Shown: positions 17,712 through 27,303, numbered from the stretch's first letter. The stretch: DNA of 64,000 bases from Chryseobacterium gambrini (GCF_900156825.1 NZ_FTOV01000003.1:1-64000), one strand, 5' to 3'. Program-made: numbers and translations. Notes: a model not told the origin generated them from the sequence alone.

Positions 17712-19841
17712 TTAAGATTTTACACTCATGTCTGTAATGATGTTCATTGCTTCCTGAAGGTAAAGGTCTTTCTTAAGATTTTTGATCCAGATTTCAGATT
17801 TTTTCTTGAAGGCTTCATCTTTTTTCTCTCTTTCAATTTCATTCTGATACAAAGTAAACTGAAGACCGTTTTCAAATTTCGTCAGAGACTTGAACTTCTC
17901 GATCTGTGCTTTTCTCTGCTTCATCAATTCATTGAATTTATTGATATTCAAAGTAATGGTCTCTTCTTTATCCAGCTGTTCTCTCCACTGAGCGGATTCT
18001 AACAGCAACTGATATTTTGCATTTTTAGCCATTCTGTCGTTGCTTGCTTTTTCCAACGCCTGAATGTTGAAATAATTAAGCTTCTGGAAGCTTGTGGAAG
18101 GAATTTTATCCCAAGCCAGAGCATAATCATCATATCTTTCTCCTACTTCTGCATACGAGAAAAGATCTTTCATTTTAATATCTGAAACAATTCCTTTTCT
18201 CTGGGTAGATTCTCCCGTAATTCTGTAGAATTTCTGGATGGTAAGTTTTAAAGATCCGAAATCGTCTTCTGTGTTTAAGAATCTGTTTAGATCCACAAAA
18301 GTCTGCACTGTTCCTTTTCCGAATGATTGAGGCGAACCGATAATCATTGCTCTTCCGTAATCCTGCATCACACCTGCTAAAATTTCTGAAGCTGAAGCGG
18401 AAAGTTCGTTCTGCATAATCACCAGTGGGCCTGTCCAGATCGGAGTTTCATTTTTATTTTTTAAGGTCTGAATTTTCCCGTTTCCGTCTTTTACCTGAAC
18501 ATAAGGTCCTGCCTGCATGAAAAGTCCCATGATGTCTCCCACTTCCGTTAAAGAACCTCCTCCGTTGTTTCTAAGATCCAGAACAATTCCTTCTATTCCC
18601 TGAGCTTTAAGCTTGATGATTTCGTTTTTAATATCATCAGAAGCATTTCTTCCGTTCGGATTTTCAAAATCTGCGTTGAAACTTGGTAAATTGATGAATC
18701 CGTATTTTTTACCATTCGGAGAGTTTACAATAATACTTCTTGCGAAAGTATCTTCAATCGCCACTTCTTCACGAATCATGGTAACTTCTTTTATTGTTCC
18801 GTCTTTTTTCTGAACCGTTAAAGTAACCGGAGTTCCTTTTTCACCTCTGATAAGTCTTACGGCTTCATCAGAAAGCATTCCCACAACATTTACGGCATCT
18901 TCTTTCGGTTTAGATTTTACTTTTAAAATTTTATCTCCTTCGGAAAGCTGTTTGGATTTCCACGCCGGAGCGCCGATCGTTAAAGCTCCCAGATAAAGAT
19001 TTCCTTTTTTCTCCTGAATAATGGCTCCTATTCCGATCACTTTTCCGGTGAAATTGGTATCGAAATCTTCTTTATCCTTTGGAGAATAGTAGTTGGTATG
19101 TGGATCGAAAACTTCTGTATAGGCATTCATATACACAGTAAACCAATCCATTTTCTTTCTCTTTTTGAATCTCGTAAAAGTTTCTTTTACAAGATCTTTC
19201 ACCTCATCGGTTGCTTTTTTAAGCTTCTGATCCGGTGCAAGAGGCTGATATTTTATGGTATCTTTCAGGTTGTATTTCTGTACAGAATCTTTTTTCTCTT
19301 TCTGAGCTTCTTCTTTGCTGTTCATCGATTCAATTTCCTGAAGAATATTGTATTTGATGAATTTTTTCCACTCATTATACTGCTCCTGCTTGTTTGCCGG
19401 AACTTTTTTCATTTTCGGTTCTAAAATAAGCGTTTCATCTTCTTCCAGATTAATCGGCTTGCTGAAGATATCCTGTGTAATTTTATCGATCTCGTCTACT
19501 CTCTGGTATAATCTGTCGATGGTAAGTTTGTAGAAAGTAAGATCTCCCTGGTTGATGTAATCATCCAGTTTCGTTTCGTGCTTCCCGAATTCGTCCATAT
19601 CCGATTGAATGAAATATCTTTTTCCCGGATCTACCATTTCGAAATAATGCTTATAAACATCCTTAGAATAGGCATCATTAATGGGTTTTGGGCTGTAATG
19701 CAAATAAGAAAGTGTATTTTTAACGCTCACCATTATCGTCTGCATCTTTTCGTCATCATTCTTTGGCGAGTTGAAACAAAACATTAGACTTGTTAATGGA
19801 ATTAGGAGTAAAAATTTATTTAGCTTAAAATTTTTCCACAT
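17712..19841 (-). CDS. prc: Carboxy-terminal processing peptidase (Prc/Tsp, family S41)
   Basis: A 709-residue periplasmic protease. After an N-terminal hydrophobic segment (FLLLIPLTSLMFCFNS) comes a helical Tsp N-terminal domain, a PDZ domain (about 240-345, with GIGAIIQEKKGNLYLGAL and KSKQLSEGDKILKVKS) and the S41 catalytic region: GIEGIVLDLRNNGGGSLTE, the serine in NELSASASEIL (near 484) and the lysine in SFGKGTVQ (near 510). A C-terminal DUF3340-like domain follows. The Ser/Lys dyad is intact, so the enzyme should be active; it degrades or processes envelope proteins with exposed C-termini. Single gene, divergent from surE. Confidence 0.95.
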   Translation of the reverse strand: MWKNFKLNKFLLLIPLTSLMFCFNSPKNDDEKMQTIMVSVKNTLSYLHYSPKPINDAYSKDVYKHYFEMVDPGKRYFIQSDMDEFGKHETKLDDYINQGDLTFYKLTIDRLYQRVDEIDKITQDIFSKPINLEEDETLILEPKMKKVPANKQEQYNEWKKFIKYNILQEIESMNSKEEAQKEKKDSVQKYNLKDTIKYQPLAPDQKLKKATDEVKDLVKETFTRFKKRKKMDWFTVYMNAYTEVFDPHTNYYSPKDKEDFDTNFTGKVIGIGAIIQEKKGNLYLGALTIGAPAWKSKQLSEGDKILKVKSKPKEDAVNVVGMLSDEAVRLIRGEKGTPVTLTVQKKDGTIKEVTMIREEVAIEDTFARSIIVNSPNGKKYGFINLPSFNADFENPNGRNASDDIKNEIIKLKAQGIEGIVLDLRNNGGGSLTEVGDIMGLFMQAGPYVQVKDGNGKIQTLKNKNETPIWTGPLVIMQNELSASASEILAGVMQDYGRAMIIGSPQSFGKGTVQTFVDLNRFLNTEDDFGSLKLTIQKFYRITGESTQRKGIVSDIKMKDLFSYAEVGERYDDYALAWDKIPSTSFQKLNYFNIQALEKASNDRMAKNAKYQLLLESAQWREQLDKEETITLNINKFNELMKQRKAQIEKFKSLTKFENGLQFTLYQNEIEREKKDEAFKKKSEIWIKNLKKDLYLQEAMNIITDMSVKS

Positions 19842-20154
19842 AAATCTGTAATGTATTTTTATTAATTTTAAAAAAGTATTGTAATAAGTAGTTATTTTTT
19901 ATTCTCCGTTACAAACTATCAAATTTAATACCTTATTTCTAAATATCTGTTACTTTTAAGGAATTTTATTAAAATCCGTTTTCCAATACATTTTCTCTGT
20001 TAAAATTGTTTTTTAAAAAAAGAGAATTGTTAGTTTTTAAATTTAGTTTTCGCAAAAATGAATAAAAAGGCATAAACATTTCATACAATAATTAAACGCA
20101 AAGTTTTTCCGAAGAAACTCTTTACACTATATTTGTTACAATTAAAAAATTTAT
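19842..20154. other. 313-base divergent intergenic region, prc/surE
   Basis: AT-rich segment with no gene, containing the promoters for both divergent genes. A TATATTTG -7-type box (20128-20135) lies 20 bases before the surE ATG, fitting the Bacteroidota TAnnTTTG consensus; no clear -33 TTG is visible. Nothing else structured seen. Confidence 0.5.
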
Positions 20155-20925
20155 ATGGAAAGACCACTTATTCTGGTTACAAATGATGACGGAATTACAG
20201 CACCGGGAATCAGAAATCTTATCAGTTTTATGAACGAAATCGGAGAAGTAGTTGTTGTAGCGCCCAACTCTCCACAAAGTGGTAAAGGTCATGCGATTAC
20301 CATAAATTCTACTTTAAGTTACGAAGAAGTACATCTCGACGGTCCGCAAAAGGATTTTTCGTGCAGCGGAACTCCTGTTGACTGTGTAAAGATGGCACTT
20401 GATAAAATTCTTCCGCGAAGACCGGATATTGTGGTTTCAGGAATCAACCACGGAGCAAATTCTTCCATCAATGTTATTTATTCAGGAACGATGTCTGCTG
20501 CTGTTGAAGCGGGGGTGGAAAGTCTTCCTGCCATCGGATTTTCTTTGCTGGATTTCAGTTGGGAAGCAGATTTTACACAGGCGAAAGAATATATTCAGAA
20601 TATTGTAAGAAAAACTCTGGAAAACCCAATACCGAAAGGAATTGTTTTAAACGTGAACATTCCGAAACTTCCGAAAGAGGAAATAAAAGGCGTAAAAGTC
20701 TGCAAGCAGGCAAATGCAAAATGGGAAGAAAGCTTTGATGAAAGGGTGAATCCTCACGGAAAAAAATATTACTGGCTTACCGGATATTTCAACAATATGG
20801 ACGAATCTGAAGATGCCGATGAAACCGCTTTAGCCAATGGATATATTTCTATTGTTCCGGTGAAATTCGATCTTACAGCTTACGAGTATATGAATACGCT
20901 GAATGAGGTAATGAAGTTTGATTAA
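20155..20925 (+). CDS. surE: 5'/3'-nucleotidase SurE
   Basis: A 256-residue cytosolic metal-dependent nucleotidase that removes phosphate from nucleoside 5'- and 3'-monophosphates. The diagnostic metal-binding start LVTNDDGITAPGI (residues 7-19), the PNSPQSGKGHAITI segment with the phosphate-binding Ser, the GTPVDCVKMAL stretch and SGINHGANSSINVIYSGTMSAAVE are all present and unbroken. Length agrees with the family. Single gene followed directly by a strong hairpin. Confidence 0.96.
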   Translation: MERPLILVTNDDGITAPGIRNLISFMNEIGEVVVVAPNSPQSGKGHAITINSTLSYEEVHLDGPQKDFSCSGTPVDCVKMALDKILPRRPDIVVSGINHGANSSINVIYSGTMSAAVEAGVESLPAIGFSLLDFSWEADFTQAKEYIQNIVRKTLENPIPKGIVLNVNIPKLPKEEIKGVKVCKQANAKWEESFDERVNPHGKKYYWLTGYFNNMDESEDADETALANGYISIVPVKFDLTAYEYMNTLNEVMKFD

Positions 20926-20930
20926 ACATA

Positions 20931-20967
20931 AATATTGAGGCGTAAAAAAAATTTACGCCTCAATATT
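20931..20967. terminator. Terminator after surE (long perfect hairpin)
   Basis: A 16-base perfect stem (20931-20946 with 20952-20967) around an AAAAA loop, 6 bases past the surE stop. The T run after the stem is weak, so it may also be a repeat-associated hairpin; it abuts the repeat at 20968. Confidence 0.75.
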
Positions 20968-21170
20968 GTCCTTTTGTCTTGAAACAAAAGAACGAAAAAT
21001 TCAAGACTTGGGAACTTTCGCTAAAAATTAATTCTGTTCTCTAAAAATTCTAAAACTCGCGCGAATTCAAGATTTGTTCTTCGGTTCAAACAGTCCTCTC
21101 GCGCTCAAACAGTAGAATTTTTTTAACGTTCACAGAAGTAATTTTCTTAACGCTCCATTTCCCTATGTCA
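20968..21170 (+). repeat. Dispersed repeat type A, copy 1
   Basis: About 200 bases that recur at 23697-23901. Shared words include the opening TCCTTTTGTCTTGAAACAAA hairpin (20969 onward), TTCAAGACTT, GCGCGAATTCAA, CTCGCGC-TCAAACAGT and TAATTTTCTTAACGCT. No protein of meaningful length is encoded. Confidence 0.85.
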
Positions 21171-21219
21171 TTATTAATACAAAAAATTCATAAATAGCGG
21201 TGAAATTTGTTGAAAGAAA

Positions 21220-22623
21220 TTAAAACAAAACTCTATCCTCTTTCCTCAATTCATCAAGATATTTGCTTTTATCATCACGATAAAATAAATTCATGGTTTC
21301 GAAAGGAATCATTTTCAGGTCTTTATTCACGATATGAACGCAGGATTTCTTCACGGCACGGACATCAAAATCATGCGCATCCATAAAGTTCATGATGATA
21401 ATTCTGAACAGGTTATCGTAATCCAGATTGGGTGCGGAAACGTCAGGAAGACAGCACAATAACTGATTAACTTTAGGTTTTACTTTATCTACAGAAATTC
21501 CGGTGCTGAAAATATCCAGAAGCTGCATCTGCAATCCGGTATCCTGTTCGTAAACAATGGTATTTCGGGTTTCATTGTTCAGTAAATCAGCAGGATTGAT
21601 GTATCGTGTTAAAGGAATCGTTTCGCCTTCCAGTTTCAGAATATATCCCATCGCCAAAGCATCGGGATTACACGGAACCGGAATGATATCATCCGAATTC
21701 AGCAAAGGAAACTGATTGAGAATTTCCTGTCTTACTTCGGTTAAAGTAATTTTTTCATGAGCAGAATCTTCACGGTTTCTTCCTGCAATTTCTACAGGCT
21801 GAAAGGTAATTCCGCGGACACATTTCTGTTTAAGGGCAAAATCAATAATTTTTCCGATTTCATCAATATTTTTATCTTTCTGAAGAACAATAACGAGTGT
21901 CGTCGAAAGATTTAAAGAATTCAATTTCTCTAAAGCTTTCATTCGTACGTCTGTTAAATCTTTTCCTCTGAAATCTTCCAGAACTTCCGGTTTAAAGGAA
22001 TCAAACTGAAGATAAATTTCAAATTCAGGAGCGTACGTTGCCAGTTTTTCGGCAAAACCGGGATCATTGGCAATTCTTACCCCGTTAGTATTTAACATTA
22101 AGTGTTTGATGGGTTTGGACTTCGCAATATCCATGATTTTGAAAAATTCCGGATGGATTGTCGGTTCTCCGCCACTGATCTGAACAACATCCGGTTCGCC
22201 TTCATTTTTAACAATAACATCAAACATGGCTTCGATCTCTTCCAGACTTCTGTGACTTCCGTAATGCGGTGAAGACATTGCGTAACAGGTAGGACATGTA
22301 AGATTGCACCGATCTGTTACTTCCACAATAGAAAGGCAGCTATGTTGCTCATGATCAACACATAAACCACAATCATAAGGACAGCCATATTCTACATCGG
22401 TTCCAAAATGCACCGGAATTTCTGATGCTTTATTGTAGTTTCTGATATTTTTATAATACTGAACATCAGAAGCAATTTTAGTTTTGAAAAATCCGTGATC
22501 CGGACATCTTTTCGTCATGAAAACCGCTTCGTCTTCGATGATAATTTTTGCTCCGACTCTTTTTAGACATTCCGGGCAAAGACTTATGGTATAATCGTAA
22601 TACGTATAATTTCTTACTGGCAT
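21220..22623 (-). CDS. Radical SAM enzyme resembling tetraether synthase (Tes)
   Basis: A protein of 467 residues from ATG 22623 (MPVRNYTYYDYTISL); the frame also extends to 22668. It carries three cysteine-rich regions: C16-x2-C19 (LCPECLKR) with a later CPDHG; GCPYDCGLCVDHEQHSC (C81, C85, C88, C96); and the radical SAM cluster CNLTCPTC (C106, C110, C113). The SAM-binding GGEP follows (QISGGEPTIHPEF). The C-terminus has further conserved cysteines (LLCCLPD, KKSCVHIV). This arrangement, with auxiliary clusters before the core and the CPYDCGLC-H pattern, is that of the archaeal Tes/MJ0619 family, which couples lipid tails by C-C bond formation. Substrate here is unknown. Third gene of an operon with an Lgt-like protein. 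Confidence 0.88.
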   Translation of the reverse strand: MPVRNYTYYDYTISLCPECLKRVGAKIIIEDEAVFMTKRCPDHGFFKTKIASDVQYYKNIRNYNKASEIPVHFGTDVEYGCPYDCGLCVDHEQHSCLSIVEVTDRCNLTCPTCYAMSSPHYGSHRSLEEIEAMFDVIVKNEGEPDVVQISGGEPTIHPEFFKIMDIAKSKPIKHLMLNTNGVRIANDPGFAEKLATYAPEFEIYLQFDSFKPEVLEDFRGKDLTDVRMKALEKLNSLNLSTTLVIVLQKDKNIDEIGKIIDFALKQKCVRGITFQPVEIAGRNREDSAHEKITLTEVRQEILNQFPLLNSDDIIPVPCNPDALAMGYILKLEGETIPLTRYINPADLLNNETRNTIVYEQDTGLQMQLLDIFSTGISVDKVKPKVNQLLCCLPDVSAPNLDYDNLFRIIIMNFMDAHDFDVRAVKKSCVHIVNKDLKMIPFETMNLFYRDDKSKYLDELRKEDRVLF

Positions 22624-22633
22624 AATTTCGTTT

Positions 22634-22870
22634 TTACAGGCTAAAACCACAGATGCATCCTCCCGCAATAAACGTAAGAATTCCGATAAGGATTCCGATC
22701 AAAGGAACTTTAAAGCTGTATTTTTTTTCAGAACTTGTCGCAGACATAATTCCGATGATGATGGCAATTAAAATGGAAATTGCAAAGATGATAAGTCCCA
22801 GACAAAGAAATAAGATTCCCAATCCGTTAAGCTCGCTATTTCCAAAATTACCGACTTCTAATAATTTCAT
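22634..22870 (-). CDS. Small two-helix membrane protein
   Basis: A 78-residue protein with two hydrophobic segments (GILFLCLGLIIFAISILIAI and VPLIGILIGILTFIAGGCIC). Its ATG at 22870 lies inside the 3' end of the Lgt-like gene (23-base overlap), and its stop is 10 bases before the radical SAM start, so all three genes are translationally linked. The C-terminal GGCICGFSL has two cysteines. No family recognised; a membrane tether or scaffold for the neighbouring enzymes is a guess. Confidence 0.7.
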   Translation of the reverse strand: MKLLEVGNFGNSELNGLGILFLCLGLIIFAISILIAIIIGIMSATSSEKKYSFKVPLIGILIGILTFIAGGCICGFSL

Positions 22871-23603
22871 GATTATTTTTTTTCAATAGATAAATATAGT
22901 AAATGATCACTAATAAACATACGATTTGTATTGTGCTCAGATTCAAAATGATATTAAATTTAGGCTTAATAAAATCCTGTATGAATCTGAATGAGAAATA
23001 AGAAAGCATAAAAAGCTGGAATAAAGCTCCGGATCTGTATGTATAATTCTTTTGAAAATATTTCAGCGCGATAAAAACAATCAATAAAAAGAACATTTCG
23101 TATAAAGCGACGGGATGTCTGCTGATATGATCTCCTAAATCCATTCCGAACATTGAACGTGTTGGTAATCCGTAAGTTTCCTCGTAAATCCCTGTACAAA
23201 AACATCCGATCCTTCCTATAAACATAGCGGTAATTAAAGGATAAACCATTTTGTCACCCGTACTTTCTTTTTTGCCTATGATTTTCTTCATATGCTCCAC
23301 TCCAATGAGACCACCTGCCAAACCTCCCACAATGGTATTATTCAGCCAGATGTACATCCAAACATTTTCAGCTTTCATCAAATCGTAAGGTCTTTCCAGC
23401 GAACCAATGATATGGGAACCGAGCAGCGCGCCCAGAGTAGCAGCAATAAGAATCAGCAATGAATTGACACTGCTGAATTTCTCTTTATCTTTTCTTTTGG
23501 CAAAAGTATAATACCGCATTCCTACAAAAATCCCTAAAGATTCCGTAATGGGATGCAGTAAAACTTCTTTGCCTAAAATATGAAGTGTCACAGGAAATTC
23601 CAT
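22848..23603 (-). CDS. Lgt-like membrane protein (prolipoprotein diacylglyceryl transferase family)
   Basis: A 251-residue protein with about seven membrane helices. It carries the Lgt fold markers: H17-P and G28 in the first part, the GRIGCFCTGIYEETYGLPT segment (130-148) that corresponds to the Lgt signature, and HPVALYE (163-169), matching the H-P-x-Q-L-Y-E motif. However, the signature N after G-R-x-G is replaced by Cys and the chain is shorter than standard Lgt. It heads an operon with a small membrane protein and a Tes-like radical SAM enzyme, which suggests a glycerolipid substrate other than, or in addition to, prolipoprotein. Whether it is the cell's only Lgt cannot be seen from this window. 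Confidence 0.8.
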   Translation of the reverse strand: MEFPVTLHILGKEVLLHPITESLGIFVGMRYYTFAKRKDKEKFSSVNSLLILIAATLGALLGSHIIGSLERPYDLMKAENVWMYIWLNNTIVGGLAGGLIGVEHMKKIIGKKESTGDKMVYPLITAMFIGRIGCFCTGIYEETYGLPTRSMFGMDLGDHISRHPVALYEMFFLLIVFIALKYFQKNYTYRSGALFQLFMLSYFSFRFIQDFIKPKFNIILNLSTIQIVCLLVIIYYIYLLKKNNHEIIRSR

Positions 23604-23696
23604 GGTTTCAAAAGTATTGTTTTTAATTAAAACTTATTCAATTATTATCCTGATTTTAAAATTGATCTAAATATTTTCTTTAAAATTTTATGTGTG

Positions 23697-23901
23697 GTCC
23701 TTTTGTCTTGAAACAAAAGAACGAAAAGTTCAAGACTTTGAATCTGAATGCTAAAAATTAAAATTCATTCCTAAAATTCCCAAAACTTGCGCGAATTCAA
23801 TTGGGGTCTTTTGATTAAAAATTTGCCTCGCGCTTCAAACAGTGGGAACTTTTTAACGGAATAAATTGTAATTTTCTTAACGCTTCAGCTTCATATGCCG
23901 A
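23697..23901 (+). repeat. Dispersed repeat type A, copy 2
   Basis: Second copy of the 200-base element at 20968, same orientation. It opens with TCCTTTTGTCTTGAAACAAA and ends GTAATTTTCTTAACGCTTCA. The copies diverge in the middle, so they are old or under weak constraint. The two copies bracket the Lgt-like/radical SAM operon. Confidence 0.85.
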
Positions 23902-23970
23902 TTTTTGTGATCGTATTTATGATTTAGTAAGCTTCTGAATCAAGATTTAAATTGTATTAAATAATTTTTG

Positions 23971-24100
23971 ATTATCCGCTATTAATTATACTGTTTTTTC
24001 TAACGCAAAGGACTCGCAAAGATTCTTTATATACTAACTGTTTTTAAGTTCGCAAAGGCGTTTCACTCAGCAAAGAACTCAAAGATTTTTTCCAATTATG
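23971..24100 (+). repeat. Dispersed repeat type B, copy 1
   Basis: About 130 bases that recur at 28209-28333. Shared words: TTATTAAT or TATTAATTATACTG, AACGCAAAGG, AAGATTCTTT-TATA, AACTGTT, GTTCGCAAAGGCGTTTCACT and CAGCAAAGA-CTCAAA. Together with repeat A it fills most of the 595-base gap at 23604-24198, which holds no gene. Confidence 0.82.
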
Positions 24101-24198
24101 ACAAATAACGGACAATCATAAATAATTTATAAAATCCTTTTAAATAAAGATTAGAATCAATCTTTTTCATAATTTTAATTAAAATAATTATCCGAATT

Positions 24199-25239
24199 AT
24201 GAGAATAGAATATGATATTAAACTGGGTTTTAAGGATGTAATGTTCCGTCCGAAACGTTCTACCCTGAAATCCCGTTCTGAAGTTGATCTGGAAAGAGAA
24301 TTTACCTTTAAACATACCCGAAAAAAATGGCAGGGCGTTCCCGTGATTGCTGCCAATATGGATACAGTGGGAACTTTTGAAATGGCAGTGGAACTAGCAA
24401 AAGAAAAAATCATCACAGCGGTTCATAAGCATTATTCTGTGGAAGAATGGTCAGAATTTTTAGATTCCCAACCTGAAAACATTTATCAGTATATCGCATT
24501 AAGCACAGGAACCGGAAAAGCCGATGAAGAAAAGATAAAAACCATCCTCGAAAGACATCCAAAAATCGAGTTTCTCTGTATTGATGTAGCCAATGGTTAT
24601 TCTGAGCATTTTGTGGAATTTGTGAAGAAGGCAAGGGCAAATTTCCCAGATAAGATCATCATTGCCGGAAATGTTGTAACCGGAGAAATGGTGGAAGAAC
24701 TTCTTTTAGTTGGCGCAGACATCATTAAAGTCGGGATTGGTCCCGGTTCGGTTTGTACGACGAGAGTGAAAACCGGAGTGGGATATCCTCAACTTTCGGC
24801 AATTATAGAATGTTCCGATGCAGCACATGGTTTAGGAGGTCATATTATTGCAGATGGCGGCTGTAAAGTTCCGGGAGATGTGGCGAAAGCTTTTGGCGGC
24901 GGTGCAGATTTTGTAATGTTGGGCGGAATGTTTGCAGGACACGATGAAAGCGGTGGCGAAATCGTGGAAGAAAACGGCAAAAAATACAGACTTTTTTACG
25001 GAATGAGCTCGAAAACAGCCATGGATAAACATTCAGGCGGCGTTGCAGAATACCGGGCTTCGGAAGGAAAAACTGTAAAAGTGGCTTATAAAGGTCCGGT
25101 TCTGGATACGGTGAAAGATATTTTAGGCGGCGTTCGTTCTACCTGTACGTATGTGGGCGCTTCCAAACTGAAAGAACTGTCGAAAAGAACGACTTTCATC
25201 AGAGTTCAGGAGCAGGAAAATCAGGTATTTAAAGATTAA
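24199..25239 (+). CDS. guaC: GMP reductase
   Basis: A 346-residue enzyme of the IMPDH/GMPR (beta/alpha)8 family that converts GMP to IMP with NADPH and ammonia release. It lacks the CBS domain insert of IMP dehydrogenase and matches GuaC in length and motifs: [17 protein letters not shown] at the start, [29 protein letters not shown] (catalytic Cys near 186) and [24 protein letters not shown]. Purine salvage, cytosol. Followed after a single stop codon by the DUF1835 gene in the same frame. Confidence 0.95.
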   Translation: MRIEYDIKLGFKDVMFRPKRSTLKSRSEVDLEREFTFKHTRKKWQGVPVIAANMDTVGTFEMAVELAKEKIITAVHKHYSVEEWSEFLDSQPENIYQYIALSTGTGKADEEKIKTILERHPKIEFLCIDVANGYSEHFVEFVKKARANFPDKIIIAGNVVTGEMVEELLLVGADIIKVGIGPGSVCTTRVKTGVGYPQLSAIIECSDAAHGLGGHIIADGGCKVPGDVAKAFGGGADFVMLGGMFAGHDESGGEIVEENGKKYRLFYGMSSKTAMDKHSGGVAEYRASEGKTVKVAYKGPVLDTVKDILGGVRSTCTYVGASKLKELSKRTTFIRVQEQENQVFKD

Positions 25240-25242
25240 CAA

Positions 25243-25977
25243 TTGAACAAAATATTTAATATTACAAACGGTGATTGTCTCGCTGAGCAATTGAAGGAAA
25301 CAACCATTTCCGGCGAGATGATTATCTGTAGAGAAGCTTTAGTTGCAGGTTCTTTACAGAATGAAAATCTGGATGTTTTCTGGAAGGTAAGATCAGAATT
25401 CATTGCTGAAAATTATGGTGATACAAAAGAAAATTATTACCGTAAAGTGGTTTCAGAATGTAATAAGATGATGCAGATTCCGGAAGATTCTGAGGTATAT
25501 CTTTGGTTTGAAGATGATCTTTTTTGTCAGGTTAATATGTGGTTTTGCTTAACGCTGATTCCGAAGGATAAAAATATCAACATCTACAGGATTTTCCCAA
25601 AAGAATCGAAAGAAAACCAATGGAAGGGATTTTCGGATTCTGACCGTTTTGATTTGGAAGGAGCATTAACCTCAAAAGTTTTATTTAAACAAAAGGATCT
25701 TGAATTGGGACTGAATTTATGGGAAGCTTATCAAAGTAATCATCAAAATAAATTAAAACAACTTTCTGAAATTCAATCTGATTGCTTTCGTTTTTTACCT
25801 GAATTGATTGCAACTTATCAAAACATTAATCCTGAAGTTTTTATTCAAAATTTAATACAGAAAGGCATAACAGATTTTAGTGAAGTTTTTGAAAAGTTCC
25901 GTGATGAGCTGGGAATTTTCGGATTCGGAGATTTGCAGGTGAAGCTTATTTATGACAAAGTTTTTAAAGAAAAATAG
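25243..25977 (+). CDS. DUF1835-domain protein
   Basis: A 244-residue cytosolic protein whose N-terminus (ITNGDCLAEQLKE, then EMIICREALVAG) matches DUF1835. The start codon is TTG at 25243: no ATG exists before residue 26, and the conserved first strand needs the TTG start. The guaC stop TAA (25237-25239), then CAA, then TTG all lie in one frame, so only one stop separates the genes and the two are surely co-transcribed. The middle contains EDSEVYLWFEDDLFCQVNMW, typical of the family. Function unknown. It ends 3 bases before the convergent gene at 25981. Confidence 0.8.
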   Translation: MNKIFNITNGDCLAEQLKETTISGEMIICREALVAGSLQNENLDVFWKVRSEFIAENYGDTKENYYRKVVSECNKMMQIPEDSEVYLWFEDDLFCQVNMWFCLTLIPKDKNINIYRIFPKESKENQWKGFSDSDRFDLEGALTSKVLFKQKDLELGLNLWEAYQSNHQNKLKQLSEIQSDCFRFLPELIATYQNINPEVFIQNLIQKGITDFSEVFEKFRDELGIFGFGDLQVKLIYDKVFKEK

Positions 25978-25980
25978 CAC

Positions 25981-27300
25981 TTATTTTACAACAATGCTTT
26001 TCTTGTTGAAATATTTTTCCAACTGATCATTAACGTATTTTTTCTCTTCTTTTGCGGAAGACAATTCATCAAAGTACAGTATTTTGGGAACTTCCCTGAT
26101 TTTATCAATCTTTAAAGAATCTTCTTTTGAATTCTGAATGACTGTAATTCTGTCTTTTATTTCCTTATCATATTCTTTTAAATCGGTTACAAAAATTTCT
26201 TTAACGAAATTATTCATGTTGTAATCTATATTAAAACCCGAATAATTCTTATTGAAAAAATCTGTTTCCGGCAGAAAAATAACTAAAAAACTGATCCACC
26301 AAAATCTTTTTAAATTCTCCTTTTTGTATAGTAAAATGAAAGAAAACGTGCTTAAAAAGAAGATGACAATATTATCGTTCTGTCTTCCTACAATATTGAT
26401 CAGATAGCCCAAAAACATTAAAGGCAGCAATGAAATCATCCAGATTAGAAAAGCTTTGGTAAATTTGACTTTACTTTTTAAGGCAGTAAGTTCTTCAAAA
26501 AACAAAGCAGTAAATAAAGGAATAAGAAATATAGTTTTTGTAAAAATGTATCCAAAATTAAAAGTGAAAAAAGCCGCTCTTTTGGTCCATATCCAATAAA
26601 AAGCATCATCAGATTTTACCATTCTGTTGAAATTTCCGGGAGCTAAAAAGCTGATAAGAAATCCGATAATTCCGATGGCTAAAAGAATTTTATTTTCTTT
26701 TGATGGTTTTTCAAAGCCTATAAAGCTCAATGCTCCTAACAAAAGCAGCGCGATGATTTCATTTGCTCCCATCAGAATAAAAATGATAACAGTACTTAAA
26801 AAGAACCACCATTTTTTGTGTGATTGCTGAAACTTTCCATAAAAAAAGAATAAAAGACCTGATAAAATAACCGGTAAAAAGTAGACATTAGATCCTGTGA
26901 TCCAAAAATAATGTTCCGGTAAACTGATTAATCCAACCGTGTAAATAAAAAACAATAACAGGCTCTTTCTGAGCGCTTCAGCAAAGGAATAATTAAAATA
27001 CAGTCTGAAATTTAAAATAATGACTGTAAGAAATGATATCAGTAAAAATACAGGATAAATTTTCGGGAGTATATTGAACGGATCTTTAGAAACAGGATTC
27101 AGCATATTAATGGTATAGCCAAAATATCTTCCTCCCCAATGCATATAAAAATCGCAGACATTCCCCAGAAATCCTAACTTCTTTGTTCCGTAGGAATAGA
27201 TATAATCATCGGTCTGATACACATTAAAAAAAGAAAAGTAAACCAGACCGATTAGTAGTAAAACCGACAAGAATAAGGTAATATTCTGTACCGTTTTCAT
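25981..27300 (-). CDS. Multi-spanning membrane protein, DUF6056-like (glycosyltransferase C-type?)
   Basis: A 439-residue protein with roughly ten membrane helices starting MKTVQNITLFLSVLLLIG. A large first loop (FNVYQTDDYIYSYGTKKLGF) carries a D-D pair as in GT-C-type glycosyltransferases, and the HYFWITGSNVYFLPVI stretch fits DUF6056 proteins. The C-terminal 100 residues are soluble and rich in Lys/Asp/Glu. It begins 3 bases after the fabG stop on the same strand. A role in polyprenyl-linked sugar transfer is inference from the family, not shown here. Confidence 0.7.
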   Translation of the reverse strand: MKTVQNITLFLSVLLLIGLVYFSFFNVYQTDDYIYSYGTKKLGFLGNVCDFYMHWGGRYFGYTINMLNPVSKDPFNILPKIYPVFLLISFLTVIILNFRLYFNYSFAEALRKSLLLFFIYTVGLISLPEHYFWITGSNVYFLPVILSGLLFFFYGKFQQSHKKWWFFLSTVIIFILMGANEIIALLLLGALSFIGFEKPSKENKILLAIGIIGFLISFLAPGNFNRMVKSDDAFYWIWTKRAAFFTFNFGYIFTKTIFLIPLFTALFFEELTALKSKVKFTKAFLIWMISLLPLMFLGYLINIVGRQNDNIVIFFLSTFSFILLYKKENLKRFWWISFLVIFLPETDFFNKNYSGFNIDYNMNNFVKEIFVTDLKEYDKEIKDRITVIQNSKEDSLKIDKIREVPKILYFDELSSAKEEKKYVNDQLEKYFNKKSIVVK

Positions 27301-27303
27301 ATT

